A program made the position numbers and the translations under genes. This document shows positions 32,575-41,414 of a stretch of 64,000 nucleotides of DNA, piece after piece. Under the pieces are notes generated by a model. It did not search any database. It saw nothing but the letters and a program-made list of their open reading frames with translations, and was not told the origin of the DNA. Within the stretch, counting starts at the first letter, position 1, and the number at the start of each line of letters is the position of its first letter. Source of the stretch: Geodermatophilus sabuli (GTDB lineage: Bacteria > Actinomycetota > Actinomycetes > Mycobacteriales > Geodermatophilaceae); assembly GCF_900215145.1 (NCBI RefSeq), contig NZ_OBDO01000014.1, positions 36,229-100,228 on the forward strand. Reading direction: 5' to 3'.

Positions 32575-33624
32575 GTGACGGGATGGGCGGGCTCGGTGGC
32601 GACTCGGCGTGACCTGGTGGTGGTCGGCGCCTCGGCCGGCGGGGTGGAGGCGCTGCAGGCGCTGCTGCGCGGCCTGCCGACGGACCTCCCGGCCGCCGTG
32701 CTCGTCGTGCTGCACATCCCGGCGAGCGCCCGCAGTGCCCTGCCCGAGATCCTCGCGCGGGTGTCCTCGCTGCCGGTCCGCCCGGCTCGCGACGGTCAGC
32801 CGCTCGAGCCGGGCACCGTGGCCGTGGCCGTGCCCGACCGGCACCTCATGGTCGTCGACGGCCGGCTGATGCTGAGTCGGGGGCCGCGCGAGAACGGGCA
32901 CCGGCCGGCGGTCGACGTCCTGTTCCGCTCCGCCGCCCGAGCTGCGGGCCCCCGCGTGGTCGGCGTCGTGCTGTCCGGGGCGCTGGACGACGGCACCGCG
33001 GGGATCGTCGGCATCCGCGCGCGCGGCGGCGTCGGCGTCGTCCAGCGGCCGGACGAGGCGATGTACCGGAGCATGCCGCAGCACGCGTTGGAGGTCGGGG
33101 GCGCCGAGCACGCCGTCCCAGTGGCCGAGATGGGGGCGCTCCTCGAACGGCTGCTCGCCGAGGAGGTCGACACGGCCGCGGCGCCACCCCCGAGCGACCT
33201 CATGGACACGGAGACGGCCATGGCCGAACTGAACGGCACCGCGTACGACCAGGACGATCGGCCGGGTGAGCCCTCCGGCTTCGGCTGCCCGAGCTGCCAC
33301 GGCGCGCTCTTCACGATCACCGAGGGCGGCTTGGAGCGCTACCGCTGCCGGGTCGGCCACGCCTGGTCGCCCCAGGCGCTGGCGGAGGAGCAGTCGCAGG
33401 CCCTGGAGGGCGCGCTCTGGATGGCCTTGCGGAGCCTGGAGGAGAAGGCGGCGCTCAGCAGCCAGATGAGCAACCGCGCCGCGGACCGGGGGCACCCGCA
33501 CAGTGCCGCGACGTTCCGCCGTCGTCACGACGAGGCCATGGACGCCGCCGCCGTCCTCCGGAAGCTGCTGCAGCGCGGGGAGCTGAGCGCGGAGGGCCTC
33601 CCCGACGAGTCCGGCCAGGCCTGA
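32575..33624 (+). CDS. CheB-type methylesterase protein without receiver domain
   Basis: About 349 aa. An N-terminal CheB methylesterase domain has the nucleophile region VVGASAGGVEAL (Ser), the His in VLHIPASARSALPEIL, and LSGALDDGTAG with the Asp. The second half carries a small zinc-like Cys motif FGCPSCHGAL..YRCRVGHAW, then a helical C-terminus with DRGHPHSAATFRRRHDEA. There is no response-regulator domain. Such proteins are usually the front part of large CheB-CheR-PAS-kinase proteins; here the CheR part is the next gene, 4 bp on. The start is uncertain (GTG at 32575 or 32596). Confidence 0.85.
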   Translation: MTGWAGSVATRRDLVVVGASAGGVEALQALLRGLPTDLPAAVLVVLHIPASARSALPEILARVSSLPVRPARDGQPLEPGTVAVAVPDRHLMVVDGRLMLSRGPRENGHRPAVDVLFRSAARAAGPRVVGVVLSGALDDGTAGIVGIRARGGVGVVQRPDEAMYRSMPQHALEVGGAEHAVPVAEMGALLERLLAEEVDTAAAPPPSDLMDTETAMAELNGTAYDQDDRPGEPSGFGCPSCHGALFTITEGGLERYRCRVGHAWSPQALAEEQSQALEGALWMALRSLEEKAALSSQMSNRAADRGHPHSAATFRRRHDEAMDAAAVLRKLLQRGELSAEGLPDESGQA

Positions 33625-33628
33625 GCCC

Positions 33629-35566
33629 GTGGACCCCCGGACCACGGACGCCCCTCCCGCTGTCGAGGACGACGGGCGGGCCGGTGGCGACGGTCTCGCC
33701 ACCGAGGAGCCGGCCACCGGCGACGCCGCGGAGGGCCGGGACCCCGAGTTCGAGGCGCTGCTGGTCTACCTGCGGGAGCGCCGCGGCTTCGACTTCACCG
33801 GCTACAAGCGGCCCAGTCTCGTCCGGCGGGTCCAACGCCGCATGGCCGAGGTCGGCATCGAGCGGGTCGGCGACTACCAGGACCACCTGGAGGTGCACCC
33901 CGACGAGTTCACGCCGCTGTTCAACACGATCCTCATCAACGTCACGAGTTTCTTCCGCGACCGCCCGTCGTGGGACCACCTGCGTGAGGTCCTGCTGCCC
34001 CAGCTGCTGAGCACGTCCGGCCCCGGCATCCGGGTGTGGAGCGCCGGGTGTGCCTCCGGGCAGGAGGCCTACAGCGTGGCGATCCTGCTCGCCGACGCGC
34101 TCGGGGTCGACGAGTTCCGCCGACGGGTCAAGATCTACGCCACGGACGTCGACGAGGAGGCCCTGGCACACGCCCGCCAGGGCGCGTTCAGCGAGCGGGA
34201 GCTGTCCGGGCTGACGCCCGAGCAGGTGCAGGAGTACTTCACGACCGAGGCCGGGCGCTTCGCGTTCCGCAAGGACCTGCGCCGCTCGCTGATCTTCGGC
34301 CGCAACGACCTGGTGCAGGACGCGCCGATCTCCCACGTCGACCTGCTGCTGTGCCGCAACACGCTCATGTACTTCACCGCCGAGACCCAGCAGCGCATCC
34401 TCGGCCGGCTGCACTACGCGCTCAACCCCCACGGGGTGCTGTTCCTCGGCAAGGCCGAGATGCTGCTGTCCCACACGCAGCTGTTCACGCCGATCGACCT
34501 CGGCCGACGGTTCTTCCACAGGCGGAACAGCGGTCCGGTGCGCGAGCGGCGGACGGCGTCCGCGGTGTTCGCGGTGGCCCAGGACGGCGCGGGCGCGGAC
34601 ATCTCGCGGCTGCGCGCCGAGGCGTTCCTCTCCGGGCCCTCCGCCCAGCTCGCCGTCGACGTCGACGGACGCCTCGCCATGGTCAACCACGAGGCCGAGC
34701 GGGTGTTCGGCCTCGACCTGCGCGACGTCGGCCGGCCGTTCCAGGACCTGGAGATCTCCTACCGCCCGGTGGAGCTGCGGACCTCGATCGCCGAGGCGGT
34801 GGCGACCCGCCGCCCGCTGTGGCTGCGGGGCGTGGAGCGCCCGCGGCCGGGGCAGGAGCCGGCCGTCTTCGACGTCCAGGTGGTGCCGGTGTTCCGCGAG
34901 GACGGCGGTCTGCTGGGCACCACGGTGGTGTTCGACGACGTCACCCGCTACCGGCGGCTGCAGCAGGAGCTGGAGTTCGCCAACCACCAGCTGGAGACCG
35001 CCTACGAGGAGCTCCAGTCGGCCAACGAGGAGCTGGAGACCACCAACGAAGAGCTCCAGTCGACGGTGGAGGAGCTGGAGACCACCAACGAGGAGCTCCA
35101 GTCGACGAACGAGGAACTGGAGACGATGAACGAGGAGCTCCAGTCGATGAACGACGAGCTCCACTCCACCAACGAGGAGCTGCGGGTCAGCACCGACGAG
35201 GTCGCCGGCCTCAACCGGTTCATGAGCGGGGTGCTGGGCAGTTTCCGGGCGGGCGTCGTCGTCGTGGACCCGGACCTGCGCGTCCTGGTGTGGAACTCCG
35301 CGGCGGAGGACCTGTGGGGCCTGCGCGAGGACGAGGTGCAGGGCCGCTACCTGCTCAGCCTGGACATCGGGCTGCCCGCGGGGCCGCTGCACCCGCTGCT
35401 GCGGCGGCAGGTCGGTGGTGGCGGTGAGGGGCACGACGTCGTCGAGCTGGACGCGGTGAACCGGCGGGGACGCCCGGTGCGCGTGCGGGTCACGGTCACC
35501 GCCTTCACCCAGGGGCCGGCCGGTCCCGCCGGGGCCGTCGTCCTCATGGACCCCACCGACCCCTGA
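33629..35566 (+). CDS. CheR-type methyltransferase with heptad-repeat coiled coil and PAS domain
   Basis: A 645-aa signalling protein. Residues about 40-300: CheR, with the N-terminal helix bundle YLRERRGFDFTGYKRPSLV and the SAM site VWSAGCASGQEAYS. Residues about 330-440: a PAS-like segment. Residues about 450-525: a long coiled coil with four 14-residue repeats (EELQSxNEELETTN type, 35006-35173). Residues about 530-640: a PAS domain (FRAGVVVVDPDLRVLVWNSAAEDLWGL). There is no histidine kinase domain, unlike most CheB/CheR/PAS proteins, so output must go through a partner. A likely translational unit with the CheB-like gene. Confidence 0.9.
   Translation: MDPRTTDAPPAVEDDGRAGGDGLATEEPATGDAAEGRDPEFEALLVYLRERRGFDFTGYKRPSLVRRVQRRMAEVGIERVGDYQDHLEVHPDEFTPLFNTILINVTSFFRDRPSWDHLREVLLPQLLSTSGPGIRVWSAGCASGQEAYSVAILLADALGVDEFRRRVKIYATDVDEEALAHARQGAFSERELSGLTPEQVQEYFTTEAGRFAFRKDLRRSLIFGRNDLVQDAPISHVDLLLCRNTLMYFTAETQQRILGRLHYALNPHGVLFLGKAEMLLSHTQLFTPIDLGRRFFHRRNSGPVRERRTASAVFAVAQDGAGADISRLRAEAFLSGPSAQLAVDVDGRLAMVNHEAERVFGLDLRDVGRPFQDLEISYRPVELRTSIAEAVATRRPLWLRGVERPRPGQEPAVFDVQVVPVFREDGGLLGTTVVFDDVTRYRRLQQELEFANHQLETAYEELQSANEELETTNEELQSTVEELETTNEELQSTNEELETMNEELQSMNDELHSTNEELRVSTDEVAGLNRFMSGVLGSFRAGVVVVDPDLRVLVWNSAAEDLWGLREDEVQGRYLLSLDIGLPAGPLHPLLRRQVGGGGEGHDVVELDAVNRRGRPVRVRVTVTAFTQGPAGPAGAVVLMDPTDP
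35006..35173 (+). repeat. 42-bp in-gene repeats coding for heptads
   Basis: Four consecutive 42-bp units (35006, 35048, 35090, 35132), each coding for two heptads of the EELQSTN-EELETTN type, form a regular coiled coil between the CheR/PAS part and the last PAS domain. Unit number may vary between strains. Confidence 0.9.
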
Positions 35567-35568
35567 CC

Positions 35569-35587
35569 CCGGCCGGTCACCGGCCGG
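35569..35587. terminator. short hairpin between convergent CheR and ANTAR genes
   Basis: A 9-bp perfect stem (CCGGCCGGT with its complement) and a 1-base centre; the right arm includes the ANTAR gene stop. Candidate bidirectional terminator. Confidence 0.55.
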
Positions 35588-36833
35588 CGGCGATCACCTC
35601 GTCCGCGTGGCCCTCGACGACCAGCTGCGCGAGGTCGCGGAGCTTCACGTTGAGCCGGTTGCTCAAGGTGACCAGGCGGGCGAACGCGTCGTCGGCGCCC
35701 ACCCCCAGGCGGGCCATGAGCACGCCCTTGGCCTGGTCGATGACCGCGCGGGAGGTCAGCGCCTTCTCGAGGTTGGCCGCGAGCGTGCGCAGGGACTCGC
35801 GTTCGGCCACGGTCTGCAGGACCCCGCTCACCGCGGCGGCCACCAGCTCGGCGATCCGCAGACCGGTCGCGTCGAAGGCGTTGCGGTCGGCCGAGTAGAC
35901 GTTGAGGACGCCGGCGGGCACGCCGTCCTCCGGGAGGGGGATGGCCAGCACGCTCCGGACGGTGCCGTCGGCGGCCGTGCGCGCGAGGACGGGCCACCGC
36001 GGGTCGGCGTCGACGTCGCCGGTGACCACCGCCTCGCCGGAGGAGTAGGCGTTCCAGCACGGGCCCTCGCCGGCCTGCATCTGCCGGCCGTCGAAGGTCT
36101 GGGCCGCCGTCGAGTCGCTGCCCAGCACCTGGGGTGCGAGGGGCGAGCCGAGGCTGATGCTGACCGCTCCCGCCGCCGGCACCGCGCTGCGCACCAGGAC
36201 GGCCATGCGGCCCATCAGCTCCTGGCGGTGGCCCTCGGCCAGCGGCAGCGACGAGAGCTCGGCCAGCGCCGTGGCCAGACCGAGGCTCTCCGCCTCGACG
36301 GACCGGCTCCCCGCGTCGGCATCACCGTCCGGCGTTCCGGCCGGGATGAGGACCCACTGGATCCGGGTGTCGCCCCCCGGCTCGCCGTGGAGCTCGGGGA
36401 ACCCGAACAACGAGACCGGGCTCTCGTCGGGCCCCCGGCCCCGCACGAGGACGTGCGAGTGGTGCTCGCGGGCCTGACCCGAACCGAGCGCACGCAGCGC
36501 CGAGCGGTACGAGCGCACGTCCGCGGGGGACAGGAAGACGCTGAAGGGCTTGCCGCGCAGTCGCGACAGGGGCACGTGCAGCTGCTGGGCGAGGGCCGGG
36601 TTGGCGTCGAGCACCTTCCCGTCGCCGTCGGTGATGCACAGCCCCACCGGCACGACCGCCGACAGGTGGCCGCGCCAGCGGCGCTCGGCCTCGTACCGGT
36701 TCAGGAGTTGCTGGATCTGCTCCTGCTGGACGCGGACCTCCTCCTCGGCGACCCTCAGCTCCTCGTGCGCCACCTGCAGCTCGGCGAGGGTGTCCAGGGC
36801 CTCGCCTGCGCCGAGCCCGTCGGGTCCGCTCAT
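35577..36833 (-). CDS. PAS-GAF-ANTAR antiterminator-type regulator
   Basis: A 418-aa protein. After a short coiled coil (EEEVRVQQEQIQQLLNRYEAE) comes a PAS domain (GLCITDGDGKVLDANPALAQQL), then a GAF domain (AQTFDGRQMQAGEGPCWNAYSSGE..VLAIPL). The C-terminal ANTAR domain (SRAVIDQAKGVLMARLGVGADDAFARLVTLS split here into its two helices) binds paired-hairpin RNA and prevents transcription termination. It is typical of actinobacterial stress or redox sensing. Its start overlaps the stop of the Ala-rich protein gene (ATGA). It may be the output for the neighbouring CheB/CheR-PAS pair, which lacks a kinase; that link is inferred from position only. Confidence 0.9.
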   Translation of the reverse strand: MSGPDGLGAGEALDTLAELQVAHEELRVAEEEVRVQQEQIQQLLNRYEAERRWRGHLSAVVPVGLCITDGDGKVLDANPALAQQLHVPLSRLRGKPFSVFLSPADVRSYRSALRALGSGQAREHHSHVLVRGRGPDESPVSLFGFPELHGEPGGDTRIQWVLIPAGTPDGDADAGSRSVEAESLGLATALAELSSLPLAEGHRQELMGRMAVLVRSAVPAAGAVSISLGSPLAPQVLGSDSTAAQTFDGRQMQAGEGPCWNAYSSGEAVVTGDVDADPRWPVLARTAADGTVRSVLAIPLPEDGVPAGVLNVYSADRNAFDATGLRIAELVAAAVSGVLQTVAERESLRTLAANLEKALTSRAVIDQAKGVLMARLGVGADDAFARLVTLSNRLNVKLRDLAQLVVEGHADEVIAAGR

Positions 36834-37231
36834 CGCGAGGGCGCCTCGTCGGCCCGGCGGGCGCCGTCCTCGGCGGCGTGCTGCCGGTCGGCCGCGGCGT
36901 GCTCGCGGTCGGCCGCCGCCTCCCGCCGGTGCGCGCCGGCCCGGCGGCGGTGCTCCTCGGGGTCGCCGCTGCCGCGCCGGGAGGCCTGCTCGTGCGCCTC
37001 GGCGGCCGCCTCGTGGCTGTGGGCGGCCCGCTCGTGGCCGGCGGCGGCGCGCTCGTGCGCGCGGCGCGCGTTCTCGACCGCCTCCGCGGCACGCTGCTGC
37101 GCGAGCCGGGCGTCGCCGGCCGAGCCGTGCTCCTCGGCCAGCCGGGCCAGCCGGTCGGCGAGCTCGCGGGTGCGCCGGCCCGCCTGTTCCGCCCGGATCG
37201 CCGCCTGCTGGCCGGGGCCGTCGCTGTCCAT
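36830..37231 (-). CDS. Ala/His/Arg-rich helical protein
   Basis: A 133-aa protein of low complexity made almost wholly of Ala, Arg, Glu and His. Irregular repeats of the type HERAAAGHERAAHSHEAAAE suggest one long amphipathic helix. No known domain. Similar small proteins are often found next to ANTAR/GAF or STAS proteins in Geodermatophilaceae, where they may be scaffolds. ATG at 37231; the stop overlaps the ANTAR gene start, so translation is probably coupled. Confidence 0.75.
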   Translation of the reverse strand: MDSDGPGQQAAIRAEQAGRRTRELADRLARLAEEHGSAGDARLAQQRAAEAVENARRAHERAAAGHERAAHSHEAAAEAHEQASRRGSGDPEEHRRRAGAHRREAAADREHAAADRQHAAEDGARRADEAPSR

Positions 37232-37250
37232 CCGCCCATCCTCCTCCGCT

Positions 37251-37286
37251 CCGCCGGACCGCGCCGCGGTGTGCGCGGTCCGGCGG
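37251..37286 (-). terminator. hairpin terminator of the box operon
   Basis: A 14-bp perfect stem (CCGCCGGACCGCGC with its complement) and an 8-base loop, 2 bp past the LLM oxidoreductase stop. It closes the long reverse-strand transcript that starts at boxC. Confidence 0.8.
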
Positions 37287-37288
37287 CG

Positions 37289-38212
37289 TCAGTCGCGCGG
37301 CGCCGGCCGGACGGCGGGCAGGACGGCGGAGGTGAACAGGTCGACCAGCGCTCGGCGCTCGGCGTCCTGCCCGACGGGGGAGAAGACCAGCGTCCCGGCC
37401 CCGGCGTCGGCGTACTCGCGGACCCGGGCGGCGACCCGGTCCGGGTCGCCGTGCAGCAGGTAGCGGTCGGCCAGCGGGTCGAAGTCCTGCTGGTAGACCG
37501 CGCTGACGGTCTCCACCACCTGTCGCCGCGAGCGGGCGGCGTCCTCGTCCACCCCGCCCCAGCAGAACACGGCGCCGCGCACCGTCGCCGGGTCCCGGCC
37601 GGCGGCCTCGGCGGCCTGCCGCACCTCGCCGAGGCTGCGGGCCAGCTGCTCGGGCGTGTACATGTACGGCATCCAGACGTCGGCGAAGCGGCCGGCGCGG
37701 CGGATCGCGGCCGGCCGGCGCCCGCCCAGCCAGATCGGTGGCCCACCCGGCTGCACGGGACCGGGGTCGAGGGCCAGACCCGGCACGGTCGTGAACCGGC
37801 CGGCGAAGTCGACCGGGCCGCCCGCCCACAGCGCCCGGAACAGCTCCAGCGCCTCGTCGGCGCGGGCGCCGCGCTCGGCGACGTCGACGCCGGCGGCGAC
37901 GAACTCGGGCGGGTGCTCGCCGCCGACGCCGACGCCCAGGTCGAAGCGGCCGCCGCTGACCCGGTCCAGCGTGGTGGCCAGCTTCGCGGCCAGGGCGGCC
38001 GGGTAGAGCGGGACGACGGTCAGCGCGCTGAGCAGCCGGATGGTGCTCGTGGCCCCCGCGGCCGCAGCCAGCGCGACGAAACCGTTCGGGTGGGGACTGT
38101 GGAAGAACAGGTGCTCCCCGCAGGCGATCCCGTCGTAGCCGGCGGCCTCGGCGGCGCGGGCCTCGGCGGCGACGGCGGTCTGGTCGCTGCTGAGGGCGAG
38201 GACGACGCGCAC
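37289..38212 (-). CDS. LLM-class (luciferase-like) flavin/F420-dependent oxidoreductase
   Basis: TIM-barrel luciferase-like protein of 307 aa: YDGIACGEHLFFHSPHP, RLLSALTVVPLYPAALAAKLATTLD, SGGRFDLGVGVGGE and PPIWLGGRRPAAIRRAGR are standard for the family. It could use FMN or coenzyme F420; the sequence does not settle which. GTG at 38212 starts 2 bp after the ferredoxin stop, so it is the last gene of the box operon. Its role in benzoate catabolism is unknown. Confidence 0.85.
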   Translation of the reverse strand: MRVVLALSSDQTAVAAEARAAEAAGYDGIACGEHLFFHSPHPNGFVALAAAAGATSTIRLLSALTVVPLYPAALAAKLATTLDRVSGGRFDLGVGVGGEHPPEFVAAGVDVAERGARADEALELFRALWAGGPVDFAGRFTTVPGLALDPGPVQPGGPPIWLGGRRPAAIRRAGRFADVWMPYMYTPEQLARSLGEVRQAAEAAGRDPATVRGAVFCWGGVDEDAARSRRQVVETVSAVYQQDFDPLADRYLLHGDPDRVAARVREYADAGAGTLVFSPVGQDAERRALVDLFTSAVLPAVRPAPRD

Positions 38213-38214
38213 GG

Positions 38215-38547
38215 TCAGGAGTTCCCGGCGACGAGCTCGGTGTCCACGCCGATCCGGCCGACCTTGGAGGCGCCGCCGGGGCTGCCCAGCGGGGCGTCGC
38301 GGCCGGGCAGCACCTCGACGAAGAACCGCCGGTTGTCGTCGATGTGCGGCTCGTTCTCGTCGCTCACCCGGCGGTCCTGGGCGATCGCCTCCACCGGACA
38401 CACCGGCTCGCAGGCGCCGCAGTCGATGCACTCCTTGGGGTTGATGTAGAGCTTGCGGTCCCCCTCGTAGATGCAGTCCACCGGGCACTCCTCGACGCAG
38501 GACATGTCCGTGGTGTCGATGCACTCGGCGCCGATGACGTAGGGCAC
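38215..38547 (-). CDS. fdxA: 7Fe ferredoxin (FdxA type)
   Basis: Ferredoxin of 110 aa. The [3Fe-4S] part is [18 protein letters not shown] and the [4Fe-4S] part is [16 protein letters not shown], the FdxA order. The C-terminal 50 residues form the usual extension. GTG at 38547 follows GGAG. It lies between the ferredoxin reductase and LLM genes in the box operon. The usual BoxA reductase carries its ferredoxin clusters within one polypeptide; here a free ferredoxin is present, so it probably carries electrons to BoxB. Confidence 0.93.
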   Translation of the reverse strand: MPYVIGAECIDTTDMSCVEECPVDCIYEGDRKLYINPKECIDCGACEPVCPVEAIAQDRRVSDENEPHIDDNRRFFVEVLPGRDAPLGSPGGASKVGRIGVDTELVAGNS

Positions 38548-38576
38548 GGGAGGTCTCCTCGGAGGTGGGGCCGGGC

Positions 38577-39659
38577 TCAGGCGTGGGCGGTCGCGCCGAT
38601 CCCGGCGGGGTCGTCGCTGCTGTGGCCGGGGAAGAGGGGCTGGTCGGGGTCGAGGTAGGTCGCGGCGTTGTTGACCGCGGTCGCTGCCTCCCCGAAACCG
38701 ACGGCGATCAACCGCACCTTGCCCGCGTACTCGGTGATGTCCCCGGCGGAGTAGACGCCGGGCACCGAGGTGCGCATGGCGGTGTCCACCATGATCTTGC
38801 GGTCGACGATGTCCAGGCCCCAGGTCTCCAGCGGGCCGATGTCGGCGGTGAAGCCCAGCGCGGCGATGACCGCCTGTGCCGGGTACGGGGTGACGGTGCC
38901 GTCCTTGGCGCGCACGTGCACCGTGTGCAGGACCTCCTCCCCATCGACGAGGCCCCCGGCCAGGGACTGGACCTGGGCGTCGGTGACGATCACGGTCCGC
39001 CCGCGCTCCATGTCCGCGACGCTGGCGGCGTGGGCGCGGAAGTGCCTGCGGCGGTGCACGAGGGTGACCGAGGCGGCGACGTCCTCCAGGGCCAGCGCCC
39101 AGTCCACCGCGGAGTCCCCGCCGCCGACGATGACGACGTCCTGGCCGGCGTGCGCGGCGATCTCCTTGACCACGTAGGTGAGGCCGCGGCCCTCCCACTC
39201 GGCGCCACCGGGCAGCGGGCGCGGGGTGAAGGTGCCGATCCCGCCGGTGACGACCACGGCGCCGCAGGTGATGCGGGTGCCCTTGTCGGTGGTGACCACC
39301 AGCCGGGCGCCGGCCCGCGGGCGGTGCCCGGCCTCGTCGGTCAGCGTCTCGGCGCGCTCGCCGAGGACGTACACCGGGTCGAAGCGGGCGGCCTGCTCGA
39401 CCAGCCCGCCGACGAGGTCGCGGCCCTTGATGCCGGGGAAGCCCGCGACGTCGTAGATCAGCTTCTCCGGGTAGAGCGCCGTCACCTGCCCGCCCGGCTC
39501 GGGCAGGCTGTCGACGAGCGCCGTCCGCAGGCCGCGGAACCCGGCGTAGTACGCGGCGTACAGGCCGGCCGGGCCGGCCCCGACCACGAGCAGGTCGACG
39601 TCGACCCGGCGGCCGTCGCCCGCCCCGGTGTGCGGCGGGGCGAGGTCGGTCGCGGTCAT
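38577..39659 (-). CDS. ferredoxin/flavodoxin-NADP+ reductase, thioredoxin-reductase-like
   Basis: FAD/NAD(P)-binding reductase of 360 aa: FAD site [16 protein letters not shown], then [22 protein letters not shown], the NADP site [26 protein letters not shown] (phosphate binding) and the C-terminal FAD motif [11 protein letters not shown]. The CxxC of thioredoxin reductase is missing, which marks it as a TrxR-like ferredoxin-NADP+ reductase. ATG at 39659 overlaps the ligase stop (ATGA). With the adjacent ferredoxin it could supply BoxB with electrons in place of BoxA. Confidence 0.9.
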   Translation of the reverse strand: MTATDLAPPHTGAGDGRRVDVDLLVVGAGPAGLYAAYYAGFRGLRTALVDSLPEPGGQVTALYPEKLIYDVAGFPGIKGRDLVGGLVEQAARFDPVYVLGERAETLTDEAGHRPRAGARLVVTTDKGTRITCGAVVVTGGIGTFTPRPLPGGAEWEGRGLTYVVKEIAAHAGQDVVIVGGGDSAVDWALALEDVAASVTLVHRRRHFRAHAASVADMERGRTVIVTDAQVQSLAGGLVDGEEVLHTVHVRAKDGTVTPYPAQAVIAALGFTADIGPLETWGLDIVDRKIMVDTAMRTSVPGVYSAGDITEYAGKVRLIAVGFGEAATAVNNAATYLDPDQPLFPGHSSDDPAGIGATAHA

Positions 39660-41341
39660 GCGGGTTCTCCGGGGGTCGCGGCGGCCAGGTTGTCGGAGCG
39701 GGCGGCGCCGCTGAGCCGGTCGAGGGCCAGCTCGCGGATGCGGAAGCGCTGCAGCTTGCCGGTGGCCGTCGTCGGCAGTTCGTCGAAGACCAGGACGTGG
39801 CGCGGGCGCTTGAACGCGGCCAGCCCCTCGCGACAGAAGGTGACGAGGTCGTCCTCCGTCGTCGGGTCGCCGGGGAGCAGGACGACGCAGGCGACCGGCT
39901 TGTCCAGGCCGTCGGCGTCGGGCAGCGACACGACGACGACCTGGTTGACCGCCGGGTGCTGGCGCAGCCGCTCCTCGACCTCGGTGGGGGAGACCCAGAT
40001 GCCGCCGGCCTTGATGATGTCGTCGGTGCGGCCCAGCGAGGTGTAGTAACCGTCGGCGCTGCGGACGTAGGTGTCGCCGGTGCGCACCCAGGGGCCCTGG
40101 AAGACGCGCCGGGTCACCTCGGTCCGCTGCCAGTAGCCGGTGGCCGCGGAGTCGCCGCGCACGTACAGGTGGCCGGGGGTGCCGTCGGGGACCGGTGCGC
40201 CGTCGTCGTCGACGATCCTGGCCTCGTAGCCGGCGACGATCTCCCCGGTGGAGCCGGCGCGGGTCCGCCCGGGCCGGCCGCTGATGAAGATGTGCAGCAT
40301 CTCGGTGGAGCCGATGCCGTCGAGCATCTCGACGCCGAAGGTGCCGGTGAACCGCTCGAACAGCGCGGCGGGGAACGCCTCGCCGGCCGAGACGCTGGCG
40401 CGCACGCCCGCGAAGGCGTCGGCCGGCAGGCCCGCGGCGAGCAGGGCGGCGTAGTAGGTGGGGCCGCCGAAGAAGAGCGTCGGCCGGTGCTCCTGCAGCA
40501 CCCGCAGCGTGCTCGCCGGGCTGGGCCGGGCGCGGTCGAGCACCGTGCTGGCCCCCACCGAGAACGGGAAGGTCATCGTGTTGCCCAGGCCGTAGGCGAA
40601 GAAGAACTTGGCCACCGAGAACGTGACGTCGTCCGGGCCGATGGCCAGCACGTCGCGGGCGTAGGTCTCGGCGGTGTCCCGGAGCGACCCGTGCCGGTGC
40701 ATCGCGCCCTTGGGCGTGCCGGTCGTGCCGGAGGTGTAGAGCCAGAAGGCAGGGGAGTCGGCCACGGTGGGGTAGGGCGTGGCGGCCTGGTCGAGGGCGT
40801 CGGCACCGGCGGCGACGAACGCGTCCCAGCCGCGCACCCGGGCGCCGACCACCTCGGGCAGGGGCTCGTCCGGGCCGGCGAGCAGCACGACGTCGGCGAG
40901 GTCGCGCAGCCCGCCGACCGCCGGTGCCAGCGCGGCGAACTCGGAGCTCAGCGCGACCAGCCGGGCGCGGCTGTCGGTGGCCAGCAGGGCGATGTCCTTG
41001 GGCTTGAGCATCGTGCTGACCGGGACGGGCACCGCGCCGATGCGCAGGCCGGCCAGGAAGGCGGTCAGCAGTTCCGGGGTGTCGCCCATGCACAGCAGCA
41101 GCCGCTCCTCGGGGCGGACGCCGGAGGCGATCAGCGCGGCGGCGAAGCGGGTGACCGCGTCGTCGAGCTCGCCGTAGGTGAGGGTGCGCACGCCGCCGTC
41201 GAGGTCGATCGCGGTGATCGCGCGCCGCCCCGGGTCGGTGCGGGCGTGCCGGGTGACCAGCCACTCCGCGGCGTTGAACGGCTCGGCGCCGGGCGGCGGG
41301 GGGAGGGACGGTGCGACGGGAACGGTGTCGAGGGTGGCCAC
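39656..41341 (-). CDS. benzoate-CoA ligase
   Basis: AMP-forming acyl-CoA ligase of 561 aa that makes benzoyl-CoA from benzoate, ATP and CoA. Motifs: P-loop [15 protein letters not shown], aromatic pocket region [28 protein letters not shown] (typical of the benzoate-CoA ligase branch), [18 protein letters not shown] and the lysine loop TGKLQR. Its operon position between boxB and the reductase gene supports benzoate. The first 25 residues are Pro-rich. It is preceded by a 17-bp-stem hairpin that separates it from boxB. Confidence 0.92.
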   Translation of the reverse strand: MATLDTVPVAPSLPPPPGAEPFNAAEWLVTRHARTDPGRRAITAIDLDGGVRTLTYGELDDAVTRFAAALIASGVRPEERLLLCMGDTPELLTAFLAGLRIGAVPVPVSTMLKPKDIALLATDSRARLVALSSEFAALAPAVGGLRDLADVVLLAGPDEPLPEVVGARVRGWDAFVAAGADALDQAATPYPTVADSPAFWLYTSGTTGTPKGAMHRHGSLRDTAETYARDVLAIGPDDVTFSVAKFFFAYGLGNTMTFPFSVGASTVLDRARPSPASTLRVLQEHRPTLFFGGPTYYAALLAAGLPADAFAGVRASVSAGEAFPAALFERFTGTFGVEMLDGIGSTEMLHIFISGRPGRTRAGSTGEIVAGYEARIVDDDGAPVPDGTPGHLYVRGDSAATGYWQRTEVTRRVFQGPWVRTGDTYVRSADGYYTSLGRTDDIIKAGGIWVSPTEVEERLRQHPAVNQVVVVSLPDADGLDKPVACVVLLPGDPTTEDDLVTFCREGLAAFKRPRHVLVFDELPTTATGKLQRFRIRELALDRLSGAARSDNLAAATPGEPA

Positions 41342-41361
41342 GCTGCTCAGCCCTTCTGCCG

Positions 41362-41407
41362 GAGCGGAGTCGCTGGAGGGCGGTGACGTGCTCCAGCGAC
41401 TCCGCTC
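41362..41407 (-). terminator. 17-bp-stem hairpin between boxB and the ligase gene
   Basis: A perfect 17-bp stem (41362-41378 with 41391-41407) and a 12-base loop, 8 bp past the boxB stop and 20 bp before the ligase start. A 9-bp direct repeat GCTGCTCAG flanks it (41342 and 41410). It may be a partial terminator or processing site that keeps boxCB expression above that of downstream genes. Confidence 0.78.
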
Positions 41408-41414
41408 GGGCTGC

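Noticed and set aside
38215..39659. boxA
   Set aside because: The reductase and ferredoxin are separate genes of TrxR-like and FdxA type, not the fused BoxA.
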